Positions 54,047 to 63,048 of a DNA stretch of 64,000 bases are shown here, in pieces. Under the pieces are notes generated by a model. The model had not been told where the DNA came from. It saw only the letters and a program-made list of their open reading frames with translations, and ran no database searches. The position numbers were made by a program, and so were the translations under genes. Position 1 is the first letter of the stretch; the number at the start of each line of letters is the position of its first letter. Where the stretch lies: contig NZ_QEPT01000007.1 of the NCBI RefSeq assembly GCF_003252755.1, forward strand, positions 39,297 to 103,296, read 5' to 3'. The stretch comes from Haemophilus parainfluenzae. GTDB taxonomy: Bacteria; Pseudomonadota; Gammaproteobacteria; Enterobacterales; Pasteurellaceae.

Positions 54047-55711
54047 TTAGTTTAATCCAATGATTTCCCAACGGTTGTGAGATTGACCATCGATTTTACC
54101 TTTCTTCACGTTGGTGATGTAATCGATCATCATATTTTGGATCGTGCCTTTTTCACGGCCCATTGCCACTTTAGATTCCCAAAGTACAGGAATTTGTTGG
54201 CCTTCCCAAATACCACCTTTACCGTTTAACTGAGCGAAACGATATGAGTTCATACCCACTTTTAATTTCATGTCATCAGTTACCGGTTTGCCGTCAGCAA
54301 GGGTTAAATCAACGATTTTGCTACCTTGTGGATTACGTAAGTCAATTTTGTAATTTACGCCACCGAAAATGTCGTAAGTCACATATTTTGATTTTTTACG
54401 TTCCGCATTGTAACGATATTCGGTGTCACCTGGTTGGATGGTATCGAAGTAGTTCGCAGACCATTCCATATATTCTTTCAATTGTTTACCGGTCAGTTCA
54501 TAAACGGTGACATCACCACCTGCATAACGATAGTTAAAGATGATGTCTTTTTTCTTGATATCACCTTTATTCATACGTGCTTTTTGGTGGTCGAAAGAGA
54601 AAGTTACCACATCTGCACCACTGTAATGTTGTTCAACATCATTAATGAATGAAGACAATCCAGTATCTTTTGAGAATGCAGCAGACACACCGTGTTTGGT
54701 CTCTTGTGGCACCATTTCGTTTTCGGTTTGGCCAATCACCACGTTGTTTAATTCACGTAATTTCTCGTGATAAGGTTTGTAGATTTCCGCAATTTTCTTA
54801 TCCGCTTCAAGTTCTTTAACTGGAACAGTTTTGGATTCTTTCTTCACCAATTTCACTTCTTTTTTATCGTTGATATCAAAAGTGAGATCCACTTCAGATA
54901 CCACGGTACCGTAACGGTGTGGTTCAGTGATTAGTGTATTTTTAATAGTTTCACTTGGTACATCTTTGTGCATGTGGCCTGCGATTACCACATCAATGCC
55001 GTCTACTGCATTGATGACATCACGCATACCTGTGTCTGGAATCTTGTTTTCATTGTCGATACCCATGTGAGCGATCACAATAATTGCATCGACACCTTTC
55101 GCTTTTAACTTCTCAACTTGTGTACGTGCTTCTTCCGTTGGTGAAGTAAATTTCATGTCTTTTAAGTTGCCCGTGTCTTCTTCAAATTTTGCTGACATTG
55201 GGGTACTTAAACCGATAATCCCTAGCTTCACGCCATCTTTTTCGATGATGGTTGTTGCATCAATATAACGTTTATCGTTTTTCTTATAATAGAAATTTGC
55301 CGTTAATTTTTTCGCTTTGATGTCTTTTAAGATTTCATCTAATGCTTTCATCCCAAAGTTAAACTCGTGGTTACCAAGTACGAAAACATCGTATTTCATT
55401 TCGTTTAATACTTTTGGAATTGGGTGATCTTTGTAATATTTTTTATCTTTTGCGAACACATCAACTTGGTTATCTTGGATCGCATCGCCCACATCCACTA
55501 ACACCACGTTTTTGTTGTTTTTACGCACATCTTTCACATAAGTTGCGATTTGCGCATAAGAACCAGATTTGTCTTCTACGTCTGCGCCATAGCTCCAAGG
55601 TACAACGCGACCATGAATATCAGAGGTACCCAATATTTTAATATTTACTTCTTGTGCCATTGCTGTACTCACAGCAGAAAGCGCAAATAATGAGCAAAGT
55701 AATTTTTTCAT
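54047..55711 (-). CDS. Periplasmic bifunctional metallophosphatase / 5'-nucleotidase
   Basis: From the ATG at 55711 (AAAGGAAATTCT upstream) the protein is 554 residues with a signal peptide (cleavage after AMA, about residue 20). The N-terminal calcineurin-like domain has all metal-site motifs: LGTSDIHGRVV, VDVGDAIQDN, LGNHEFNFG, VIAHMG and AGHMHKDV. A C-terminal 5'-nucleotidase domain follows (GVSAAFSKDTGLSSFINDVE region). It should release nucleosides from nucleotides in the periplasm. It differs from NadN, the H. influenzae NAD nucleotidase, in length and motifs. A CRP-like site lies about 105 bases upstream. Confidence 0.88.
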   Translation of the reverse strand: MKKLLCSLFALSAVSTAMAQEVNIKILGTSDIHGRVVPWSYGADVEDKSGSYAQIATYVKDVRKNNKNVVLVDVGDAIQDNQVDVFAKDKKYYKDHPIPKVLNEMKYDVFVLGNHEFNFGMKALDEILKDIKAKKLTANFYYKKNDKRYIDATTIIEKDGVKLGIIGLSTPMSAKFEEDTGNLKDMKFTSPTEEARTQVEKLKAKGVDAIIVIAHMGIDNENKIPDTGMRDVINAVDGIDVVIAGHMHKDVPSETIKNTLITEPHRYGTVVSEVDLTFDINDKKEVKLVKKESKTVPVKELEADKKIAEIYKPYHEKLRELNNVVIGQTENEMVPQETKHGVSAAFSKDTGLSSFINDVEQHYSGADVVTFSFDHQKARMNKGDIKKKDIIFNYRYAGGDVTVYELTGKQLKEYMEWSANYFDTIQPGDTEYRYNAERKKSKYVTYDIFGGVNYKIDLRNPQGSKIVDLTLADGKPVTDDMKLKVGMNSYRFAQLNGKGGIWEGQQIPVLWESKVAMGREKGTIQNMMIDYITNVKKGKIDGQSHNRWEIIGLN

Positions 55712-55813
55712 AGAATTTCCTTTAAAGTTGCACAAAGTGCGGTTAAAAATGCTGGAGAATTATAGCGATGAATTGATTACCAACATAATTTTATTTTGAA
55801 GAAAAATAAAATT

Positions 55814-55829
55814 TGTGAGCTTGACCACA
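55814..55829. promoter_or_regulatory. CRP-type site upstream of the nucleotidase gene
   Basis: TGTGAGCTTGACCACA differs from TGTGA-N6-TCACA at one position. It lies about 105 bases before the nucleotidase start. The gene on its other side ends here, so only the nucleotidase would be regulated. Confidence 0.65.
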
Positions 55830-55843
55830 TTTCATTTGGAGGA

Positions 55844-56173
55844 TTAATGCCCTGTTTGAGAAAACAAGTTAATCACTAAAACACCGCTGATAATCAATGC
55901 CATACCAATCAGCCCAGCGGTATCGATTTTCTGACCAAAAGCGAAATACGCCACAATGGCCGTCAAAACAATGCCAACGCCCGACCAAATGGCGTAAACC
56001 AAGCCCACAGAAAGCGTTCGGAAAACAATGGAGACAAAATAAAACGAAATGGCATATAGCGCTAATGAACCAACGGTGGGTAAAAGTTTGGTAAAGCCAT
56101 CACTGACTTTTAATAAATTTGTTGCCACAATTTCAAGACAAATAGAAATAGCGAGTAATATCCAAGGATTCAT
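55844..56173 (-). CDS. Small multidrug resistance (SMR) family transporter
   Basis: A 109-residue membrane protein with four segments, starting MNPWILLAISICLEIVATNL. The essential membrane glutamate is in LEIVAT (E14), and LSVGLVYAIWSGVGIVLTAI is the SMR signature. The family exports small cations such as quaternary amines (EmrE/QacE) or guanidinium. The start at 56173 fits the family; the open frame continues upstream into the maturase gene. It lies 37 bases after the anSME stop on the same strand and may be the last gene of that operon, though its ribosome binding site is weak. Confidence 0.88.
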   Translation of the reverse strand: MNPWILLAISICLEIVATNLLKVSDGFTKLLPTVGSLALYAISFYFVSIVFRTLSVGLVYAIWSGVGIVLTAIVAYFAFGQKIDTAGLIGMALIISGVLVINLFSQTGH

Positions 56174-56210
56174 ATCAATCAAAACGTAAAGTAGAAAACA
56201 CCATTCTACC

Positions 56211-57356
56211 TTAAGCGGCGGATGGATGTAACCGAATTTGACGAGCCATGGCTTGCATATAGAGTGCCGTTTGTTCAAAGAAATAACGGTAAGAGGCACA
56301 TAAATAATTATGTGGATTGGGTTCATTTTCGAGAGAAACAAAACGATGTTTCGGGCAGCCACCATAACAGAGTTTACGAAACTCACAATGACGGCAAAGT
56401 GCGGTCAATTTTTGTGATTTTTCTAAACCGAATTGTTGCTGTTTACTGGAAAGCACAATCTCCGTTAAAGGTTGCTGAGTTAAATTCCCCATCTTGTATT
56501 CGGGATACACAAAATGGTCACAAGCATACACATCACCATTGGCTTCTGCCACAAGAGATTGACCGCAAGTGGGTTGATGAACACAAGTTGTAGAAGGATA
56601 ACCGAGCCATTGTCCTAGTAAATTATCAAACTGCGACACATAAACTTTTCCCACATCATGAGCATACCATTCATGAAAGACATCCACGAGAAATTGCCCG
56701 TAGCCTTCTGATGGTACCGAGAAATCGGTTACTGATTGTATTTGGACATGACGTTCAACGATAGGAATAAACTGCATATAAGTCGAACCAAGCTGTTTGA
56801 GTGCTAAATAGGTTTCTCTTCCTTTTTGCCAGTTTTGATCGTTAATGACGGTTAAGGTATTAAATTCCACGCCATATTCTTGTAGCAGATTTAACGCTTT
56901 TACGACTTTTTCAAAAGTGGGATTACCGTTACCCGAAATACGATAACGATTATGCACAGCACTTAAACCGTCAATAGAAAGCCCAATGAGAAAATGATGT
57001 TGTTTGAAAAATGCAGCCCATTGCTGATTAAGAGCAATGCCATTGGTTTGAAAGGCGTTTGTGATCTGTTTGCCTTGGGCAAATTCCTGCTGATATTCAA
57101 CGGCTTGTTTATAAAAATCTAAGCCTAAGAGAGCCGGCTCCCCCCCTTGCCAAGCAAATTCAACCACATTACCAGCATGAGATTGGATATAGTTTTTGAC
57201 ATAATGTTTTAAGGTGTCTTTCGACATAAAAGGCGCATGTTGCCCAAACTGTTCTGATTTTTCCAAATAAAAGCAATATTCACACTGAATGTTACAGTGA
57301 AAACTGCTTGGTTTTGCCATTAAGTGAAAATGAGCTTGTGGTGGAAAAACAGACAT
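56211..57356 (-). CDS. Anaerobic sulfatase-maturating enzyme (radical SAM/SPASM)
   Basis: anSME converts the active-site Cys or Ser of sulfatases to formylglycine without oxygen. The ATG at 57356 follows AAAGGATGGTTG and gives 381 residues. The radical SAM cluster is CNIQCEYC (C21, C25, C28), followed by EFAWQGGEPALLGLDFY. The C-terminal SPASM domain carries further cysteines (CVHQPTCG, YACDHFVYPE, CRHCEFRKLCYGGCPKHRF). Its target is almost certainly the sulfatase encoded two genes upstream. It lies 19 bases after the regulator gene. Confidence 0.93.
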   Translation of the reverse strand: MSVFPPQAHFHLMAKPSSFHCNIQCEYCFYLEKSEQFGQHAPFMSKDTLKHYVKNYIQSHAGNVVEFAWQGGEPALLGLDFYKQAVEYQQEFAQGKQITNAFQTNGIALNQQWAAFFKQHHFLIGLSIDGLSAVHNRYRISGNGNPTFEKVVKALNLLQEYGVEFNTLTVINDQNWQKGRETYLALKQLGSTYMQFIPIVERHVQIQSVTDFSVPSEGYGQFLVDVFHEWYAHDVGKVYVSQFDNLLGQWLGYPSTTCVHQPTCGQSLVAEANGDVYACDHFVYPEYKMGNLTQQPLTEIVLSSKQQQFGLEKSQKLTALCRHCEFRKLCYGGCPKHRFVSLENEPNPHNYLCASYRYFFEQTALYMQAMARQIRLHPSAA

Positions 57357-57377
57357 CAACCATCCTTTGTTACAACA

Positions 57378-57965
57378 TTATTTATGACCTGATATTCGGT
57401 CTAATGCGCCATTTTGTTTGAGTTCTTTTGCAATGCGAATGGCTGTTTCGGTTTCACAGCCGGCATATTCTGCAATTTCGCGATATGTCCAATTATAATC
57501 AGGAAAATGTTGTTTGAGAAAATACAAACTATCCATCACGCGATCTAAAGTACGCAAATAGGCACTTTTTGCCAAACGTTCCTCTGCTTCGCGTAATTCA
57601 TCTGCCAAGATCTGTAATAAACATTGGCTCATTACTGTATTGTGCGTGAAAAATTCGCTCACTACATTAGGTTTGATGCGAGTAATCTCCGCATCAATTA
57701 AGACTTTTGCATTGCAATGATAATGTTTATCCGCCATCGAAAACAAAGTTCGAAAACCAAAATAATCGCCCTTGGAATATAATCGCACTAAGCTTTCCTT
57801 GCCATTTTCAAGGGTATGAAATAAGCCAACCAAGCCTGCTTGCACATAATAAAATTCATGTGCAGACTCACCTTGCTGATACAAGAAGGAACCTTTTGGC
57901 AAATGATGCAGCTCAGTAAACTGACAATGTGACAATTCAGTAGGCTTGATTGAGCAATTTTCCAT
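57378..57965 (-). CDS. Crp/Fnr-family transcriptional regulator
   Basis: A 195-residue protein from the ATG at 57965 (AAGGACGATT upstream). The N-terminal cyclic-nucleotide-binding-type beta domain is clear (LPKGSFLYQQGESAHEFYYV), with a dimer helix and a C-terminal winged helix-turn-helix (NWTYREIAEYAGCETETAIR). Cysteines exist near the N-terminus (C4, C14), but their spacing is not that of FNR, so the signal is unknown. The gene sits between the sulfatase and its maturase, so it probably controls this operon. An uptake signal lies in the 37-base gap before it. Confidence 0.88.
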   Translation of the reverse strand: MENCSIKPTELSHCQFTELHHLPKGSFLYQQGESAHEFYYVQAGLVGLFHTLENGKESLVRLYSKGDYFGFRTLFSMADKHYHCNAKVLIDAEITRIKPNVVSEFFTHNTVMSQCLLQILADELREAEERLAKSAYLRTLDRVMDSLYFLKQHFPDYNWTYREIAEYAGCETETAIRIAKELKQNGALDRISGHK

Positions 57966-58002
57966 AATCGTCCTTAAAAGTGCGGTCAATTTTCTATTAG
58001 TT

Positions 58003-59448
58003 TTACACTTCGTTTATAATCCGATATACCCAATTTTCTAATGGATCATTTAAGCGCTTCATTTCTTGACGCATTTCTTCTAGCATCTCTTTTTTGACCG
58101 CTTCATATTCTGGCTTGTAGAACAAATTATGCATTTCAGCCGGATCGTTTTTCACATCATAAAGCTCACAAATATCCGAAGCATTAAATACTAATTTATA
58201 GTCTTTACGGTGCCACATGCGTTGTTCAAAGTAAACGAAATGCCCCGCTAACTGTGCCAATATCCCTTTGCGTTGATTATCTTGATGTTGACGAACGATT
58301 GGTAAAATACTTTCCCCTTCAAAGGCTTGGGGAATCGGCTGATTAGCCAGATCATAAACGGTTGAAGTTAAATCATGTAAATAGACGAGGTTATCATCTT
58401 GTTGATTAACGCGGTTTGAATTTGGATCTTTGATAATCATCGGAATATTGTAGGTGGTATCAAACATGAACTCTCCTTTCTCAATCATTCGATGAGCACC
58501 CATCGCATCCCCATGGTCAGCGGTTGCCACAATAAAAGTGCGGTCATAAATGCCGTTGTTTTCTAAGAAAGTAAACAGCTCACCAATCGCATCATCAATC
58601 AAAGTAATGTAGCCCCAGAATTTTGTGATAACCTCTTTCCAATGATCTTCACTCGCTTCCCACATTCCCCACATTTTAGAGATGGTACGATAGTGTCCTG
58701 GTTTGCCTTCTAGTGGCTTGAAGAAGCTTTCATCTAGCACCACATCTTCTTTTCGATACATAGAATAATAAGGTTCTGGCACGATACAAGGCGTATGCGG
58801 TCCCCAGAAATTAATCCATGTAAAGAACGGTTTATTTTCAGCAAGTGATTCACTAATATAGCTTTTCGCTTCATCAATGATGAAATACGGGATGGTTTGT
58901 TCTTTTGTGCCTGAAAGCAAACCGCAAAGCTCTTGCACGCGTAAATGAGGGTTATCCCCGAAATAAGCACGACTCACTTCTGGAATTTCATAGCCTTTTT
59001 CATCTAACCATTCTTTATAACGATTGGAATGTGTCGGCGGTTGGTTGAACACTAAATTTTTATACACGCCACTGCCCGGATAACCATAGCCATCAAAGTT
59101 ATGCCCTTTAATGCCATAATCTTCCGGTACGGATTTTGTACCCACGTGCCATTTCCCCACAACATAGGTGTTATAGCCGTCTAGTTTACCAATATTTGGG
59201 GCGGCTTCGCTCACTTCACCTGTACCGCCTTTTTCACCATTACGAATGATGCCATGAGTGGACGGCATTAAACCGGTAAAAAGTGAAGTCCGTGCGGGTC
59301 CACAAACTGAAGCAGGCGTAAATGCGTTATTAAAACGCACCCCATCTTTAGCTAGACGGTCAATATTCGGGGTTTTAACGATCTGGTGACCATAAGCCCC
59401 CAGCATATCTTTACGCACTTGGTCGAGTAAAATATAGATAATGTTCAT
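58003..59448 (-). CDS. Sulfatase (Cys-type, no signal peptide)
   Basis: A 481-residue alkaline-phosphatase-fold sulfatase from the ATG at 59448. The formylglycine motif is CGPARTSLFTG with the modifiable cysteine at residue 49. Metal-site segments are ILLDQVRKD (D-Q rather than the more common D-D) and TADHGDAMGAH. There is no signal peptide, so hydrolysis should be cytoplasmic. Best family fit is the YidJ / choline-sulfatase-like group; the substrate is unknown. It lies 57 bases after the symporter gene, and the E. coli yidK-yidJ pair has the same two families. Confidence 0.9.
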   Translation of the reverse strand: MNIIYILLDQVRKDMLGAYGHQIVKTPNIDRLAKDGVRFNNAFTPASVCGPARTSLFTGLMPSTHGIIRNGEKGGTGEVSEAAPNIGKLDGYNTYVVGKWHVGTKSVPEDYGIKGHNFDGYGYPGSGVYKNLVFNQPPTHSNRYKEWLDEKGYEIPEVSRAYFGDNPHLRVQELCGLLSGTKEQTIPYFIIDEAKSYISESLAENKPFFTWINFWGPHTPCIVPEPYYSMYRKEDVVLDESFFKPLEGKPGHYRTISKMWGMWEASEDHWKEVITKFWGYITLIDDAIGELFTFLENNGIYDRTFIVATADHGDAMGAHRMIEKGEFMFDTTYNIPMIIKDPNSNRVNQQDDNLVYLHDLTSTVYDLANQPIPQAFEGESILPIVRQHQDNQRKGILAQLAGHFVYFEQRMWHRKDYKLVFNASDICELYDVKNDPAEMHNLFYKPEYEAVKKEMLEEMRQEMKRLNDPLENWVYRIINEV

Positions 59449-59477
59449 ACACAATCCTTATCTATTTTAAGGTTTAA

Positions 59478-59498
59478 GGGCGTACGTGATGTACGCCC
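59478..59498 (-). promoter_or_regulatory. Intercistronic hairpin between symporter and sulfatase genes
   Basis: GGGCGTAC and GTACGCCC form a perfect 8-base-pair stem around a 5-base loop inside the operon. No T-run follows on the minus strand, so it is more likely an mRNA-processing or stability element than a full terminator. Confidence 0.6.
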
Positions 59499-59504
59499 GA
59501 CTGC

Positions 59505-61217
59505 TTAATGTTGGTTAGAAAGATGTAATTGATGTTCTGTTTTTTCATTTTTTGGTCTAAAGACAATCAATACGATGAGTTGTAATACCGCATACACTTC
59601 CAACACTAACATTGGATTACCATCTGGAGAAGCAATACCAATTGGTGATAAGAATGCATAAAGCGCAATTAAACCAAGAATTAATGAAACAGATGTTACT
59701 TTAATGTATTTCCAATTGGTCAAGTCTACATCGCCTTTATTGATGGTATTTTCCACATAAGGTTCACGTTTTAAGAATTGACCTAGAATCAACATGAAAA
59801 CAACATCAAATACGAATAATCCGCCCATCACATACACGAAATTGATTTTCACATTGAACACCCAAACAATACTGAAATAAAGTACTACGTGTACAAGTAA
59901 AGCAATACGTGCAGCCAAGCCAGAAACAGTTTTATTAAATAAACCCACAGCAAATAACGCCACGATTGGAATATTCACAAAACCAGCAAAGCGTTTAGTG
60001 ATTAAGAAAATACCATCTGTACCGAACATCAAAAGTGGGCCAATAATCATGGTCACAATCGCCATAATGGTTGAGACTTTTTTCGCATAGACGATCAACT
60101 CTTGATCGGTACGTTGTTTTTTACTGATAGATGGTAATAAGTCTTTACAATAAATGGTCGCTGCAGAGTTTAAGAATGAGTTAAAGGTACTTAAAATTGC
60201 ACCGAAAAGTGCGGCAATAAAAAAGCCTTGTAATGCAGTCGGCATCACTTTATTGACCAATAATGGATAAGAGGTATCAATTGGATTTAAGCCTTCACCT
60301 AAAATATGGAAACTCAATAAACCCGGTAAATTAAGAATAATCGGTAATGTGAGTAGGAAAAGCGCTGCAATTAAAATCCCTTTTTGACCTGATGCTAAAT
60401 CCTTCGCCCCTAAACAACGTTGTACGATGGCTTGGTTCGTTGTCCAATAGAAGAAGTGAACAACCATAATACCGGTAAAAATTGTCGGCCAAGGAGTAGA
60501 ATCTGTTGAGCTACCAATGGCGTTCCATTTTTCAACGTGGGTGGTAGTGATAATATTCAAGCCTTCTGAAATGCTGCCATTACCTAAATAAAGCAATGCA
60601 AATACAGGTACAAGCAACGCACCAATCACTAAGATCACGGCATTGATGGTATCAGAAACGGCTACCGCTTTTAACCCACCAAAAATCGCATAAATCGCAC
60701 CCACTACACCGATAGCAATTACAGTATAGACAATTGCTTGCGCATAACTTAATCCGAAAATAGTTTCTAGATTGAAGATTTTATTAAATGCAATCGCTCC
60801 GGTATAAAGTGCGGTCGGAATAACGATTAAAAGATAGAAGACTAAGAATAACCCTGACATAATCAAACGAGTTTGTCGGTCAAAACGATTTTCAAAGAAT
60901 TCTGGAATGGTGGTATAACCGTTACGCAAATATTTCGGTAACATATAAAGCGCCAAGAAACAAAGCGGAATCACCGTTGGCACTGTCCACGCAATAATAG
61001 AAAAGTTGTTTTGATAAGAAACGGCATTTACGCCAATCAATTGCTCAGTAGAAAGTGAAGTTAAAACCATTGAGCAACCAATCACAATACCGCTTAATCC
61101 TCGTCCCGCTAAGAAATAACCTTTCGAGGTGGTTAAATCATCGTTTTTAGTCCGTAGCCATGAAACATAGGCCACTAAAGCCGTTACGATGAGGAAACTC
61201 GAAACCGTTAATAGCAT
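59505..61217 (-). CDS. Sodium:solute symporter (SSS/SLC5 family, YidK-like)
   Basis: From the ATG at 61217 (AAGGAGGAGCGT upstream) the protein is 570 residues with about fourteen membrane segments. SSS patterns: [21 protein letters not shown] near residue 35 (split as [11 protein letters not shown] and [10 protein letters not shown]), [10 protein letters not shown], and [20 protein letters not shown]. The length equals that of E. coli YidK (571), which also neighbours a sulfatase. It probably imports the sulfatase substrate with sodium. It is the first gene of the sulfatase operon; an uptake signal lies within it near 60807. Confidence 0.92.
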   Translation of the reverse strand: MLLTVSSFLIVTALVAYVSWLRTKNDDLTTSKGYFLAGRGLSGIVIGCSMVLTSLSTEQLIGVNAVSYQNNFSIIAWTVPTVIPLCFLALYMLPKYLRNGYTTIPEFFENRFDRQTRLIMSGLFLVFYLLIVIPTALYTGAIAFNKIFNLETIFGLSYAQAIVYTVIAIGVVGAIYAIFGGLKAVAVSDTINAVILVIGALLVPVFALLYLGNGSISEGLNIITTTHVEKWNAIGSSTDSTPWPTIFTGIMVVHFFYWTTNQAIVQRCLGAKDLASGQKGILIAALFLLTLPIILNLPGLLSFHILGEGLNPIDTSYPLLVNKVMPTALQGFFIAALFGAILSTFNSFLNSAATIYCKDLLPSISKKQRTDQELIVYAKKVSTIMAIVTMIIGPLLMFGTDGIFLITKRFAGFVNIPIVALFAVGLFNKTVSGLAARIALLVHVVLYFSIVWVFNVKINFVYVMGGLFVFDVVFMLILGQFLKREPYVENTINKGDVDLTNWKYIKVTSVSLILGLIALYAFLSPIGIASPDGNPMLVLEVYAVLQLIVLIVFRPKNEKTEHQLHLSNQH

Positions 61218-61307
61218 ACGCTCCTCCTTGTAGAAGCCATTATTAAATTCCATTTATAGACTACTGCTAGGTGTATAAAGAGCATATGATAATTGTCATA
61301 CTGATTG

Positions 61308-61323
61308 TGTGAGAGGGATCACA
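61308..61323. promoter_or_regulatory. CRP site between the sulfatase operon and the TauE-like gene
   Basis: TGTGAGAGGGATCACA is a perfect TGTGA-N6-TCACA palindrome, about 90 bases before the symporter start and 108 before the exporter gene. Confidence 0.82.
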
Positions 61324-61355
61324 AAATTAAAATAAAGTCTGTTTTTATAGATAAT

Positions 61356-61371
61356 TATGAGCAAGATCATA
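61356..61371. promoter_or_regulatory. Weak CRP/Fnr-like palindrome near the TauE-like gene
   Basis: TATGAGCAAGATCATA has the CRP spacing and symmetric halves TATGA/TCATA, one base off the CRP consensus on each side, centred 48 bases from the perfect site. It could bind CRP weakly or be the operator of the locus's own Crp/Fnr-type regulator. Confidence 0.5.
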
Positions 61372-61430
61372 AATTATTTATTTATCCAAAAGAATAATAA
61401 TGCCGTACTCCCACAAAAAAGGAGTTTGAA

Positions 61431-62225
61431 ATGAGTTTACAGTTAATTTTTATTTTAATTTTATGTGGTGTAATGACAAATATAATGTCCGCTATTTTTG
61501 GCATTGGTGGCGGCGTATTGATGGTACCTATTCTCTACACTTTATTCCCACAGTTTCCTTTACAAATGATTGCCGCAACATCATTGACGATTGTTATGGG
61601 ATCATCCTTTATTAACTTGATTTATTTTTACAAACAAAAAGTATCGATTAATTACAAAGCGATGTTCATTTGGTCTGTGGGTATGATTATTGGTGTGCAG
61701 CTAGGATTCGAATCCAGTTTTTATGTACCCGATATTGCCATCATCAGTGTGTTTGTTATCACACTTTCCCTATTAGCAATTCGTACTATTTTTAGTAAAG
61801 AAACCGCAATAATTCAGCAATCTACAGCGGATGAAACGATTAAAGGGATAGGTCTTTCAACTATAGGTGGATTTATTGCTGGCATGACTGGCATTGGAGG
61901 TGGCTCAATTATGGCACCTTTAATTGGACAATTAAAATCCGTTAAAGCCCATCAAATTGCACCTTATACCAATGCGATGATGTTTATTGGGGGGCTAGGT
62001 AGCCTTTATGGCTATCTTTCAAAAAACTCAACTTATCGCTTTGGTTGGCAAATCGGTTATGTCAATTTTTCGATTGTGATTATTGTTGTGCTAAGTGCTT
62101 TTGTAACCGGATTTTTTTCAATGAAAATCCGAGGTAAATTATCACCGCACTTAGTCAAAAAACTATTAGGCATTATTTTATTAGTAATCAGCGCTTATAT
62201 GTTACTTATCCATTCCATAAAATAA
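61431..62225 (+). CDS. TauE/SafE family sulfite-type exporter
   Basis: A 264-residue inner-membrane protein with about eight segments in two repeats. Each half has the TauE/SafE glycine motif: IFGIGGGVLMVPIL near residue 20 and GMTGIGGGSIMAPLI near residue 155. Family members export sulfite, sulfoacetate or other sulfur-containing anions, though many are uncharacterised. AAAAAGGAGTTTGAA precedes the ATG. It is divergent from the sulfatase operon across 213 bases with CRP-type sites, suggesting co-regulation and a role in removing a sulfur product. Confidence 0.88.
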   Translation: MSLQLIFILILCGVMTNIMSAIFGIGGGVLMVPILYTLFPQFPLQMIAATSLTIVMGSSFINLIYFYKQKVSINYKAMFIWSVGMIIGVQLGFESSFYVPDIAIISVFVITLSLLAIRTIFSKETAIIQQSTADETIKGIGLSTIGGFIAGMTGIGGGSIMAPLIGQLKSVKAHQIAPYTNAMMFIGGLGSLYGYLSKNSTYRFGWQIGYVNFSIVIIVVLSAFVTGFFSMKIRGKLSPHLVKKLLGIILLVISAYMLLIHSIK

Positions 62226-62257
62226 AAATGGCAGAGGAAAACGCCCTCTGCCATTTT
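62225..62257. terminator. Bidirectional terminator between the TauE-like gene and mazG
   Basis: AAAATGGCAGAGG and CCTCTGCCATTTT form a perfect 13-base-pair stem around a 7-base loop. It starts at the last base of the exporter stop codon and ends three bases before the mazG stop codon on the other strand. Confidence 0.93.
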
Positions 62258-62259
62258 GG

Positions 62260-63048
62260 TTATTTTTCTTCTTTTTTCACTTCATCCCACAGAATATCCA
62301 TTTCGATTAAAGAAAGATCTTTAAGTGATACGCCTCGTTCTAAGGCCTTTCCTTCAACTTTGCGAAAACGTTGTTCAAATTTATTATTCGCCTTACGTAA
62401 AGCCTCTTCTGCGTTACATTTAAGGTGACGAGATAAATTGGCTGTCGCAAAAAATAAATCCCCAATTTCCTCTTCTATTCTTTCTTGATTGCGAGGTGTT
62501 TGGTTGACCTCATCTCGTACTTCCTTCAATTCTTCTTCAACTTTAGCAAATACAGGCTCAAGTTCATTCCAATCAAACCCAATCTTTGAGCACTGTTTTT
62601 GCATTTTCTGTGCTCTTAACAACGCAGGAAAAGCATTCGGAACATTATCTAAAATAGACTGTTGTTTTTGAGCTGATTTTTCTTGTGCTTTGATACTGTT
62701 CCAACGGGCTAACGCTTCTTCTTCATTTCCTGCTGTTGCATCACCAAATACATGAGGATGACGACGTACAATCTTTTCAGAAACATCATTAAGGACATCA
62801 TCGAATGTGAAATAACCATCCTCTGAAGCAAGCTGACTGAAAAACACCACCTGTAATAAAAGATCACCAAGCTCTTCTTTTAAATTAGCAATATCTTTCT
62901 TTTGGATAGCATCAATGACTTCATAAGTTTCTTCAGTTAAACAAGGAATCATGGAGTCATAATTTTGTTTAAGGTCCCAAGGACAACCGCCATTAGGATT
63001 ACGTAATTGTGCAATTAATTGAATAAAATCTTGAATAGAATAACGCAT
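62260..63048 (-). CDS. mazG: Nucleoside triphosphate pyrophosphohydrolase MazG
   Basis: MazG hydrolyses NTPs and dNTPs to monophosphates and pyrophosphate, limiting damage from abnormal nucleotides and ppGpp build-up. The 262-residue protein has two MazG domains. Each has the metal-binding pattern: [19 protein letters not shown] with [12 protein letters not shown] in the first, and [17 protein letters not shown] in the second. Length matches E. coli MazG (263). It stands alone, downstream of the rRNA operon's tRNA genes on the same strand. Confidence 0.97.
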   Translation of the reverse strand: MRYSIQDFIQLIAQLRNPNGGCPWDLKQNYDSMIPCLTEETYEVIDAIQKKDIANLKEELGDLLLQVVFFSQLASEDGYFTFDDVLNDVSEKIVRRHPHVFGDATAGNEEEALARWNSIKAQEKSAQKQQSILDNVPNAFPALLRAQKMQKQCSKIGFDWNELEPVFAKVEEELKEVRDEVNQTPRNQERIEEEIGDLFFATANLSRHLKCNAEEALRKANNKFEQRFRKVEGKALERGVSLKDLSLIEMDILWDEVKKEEK

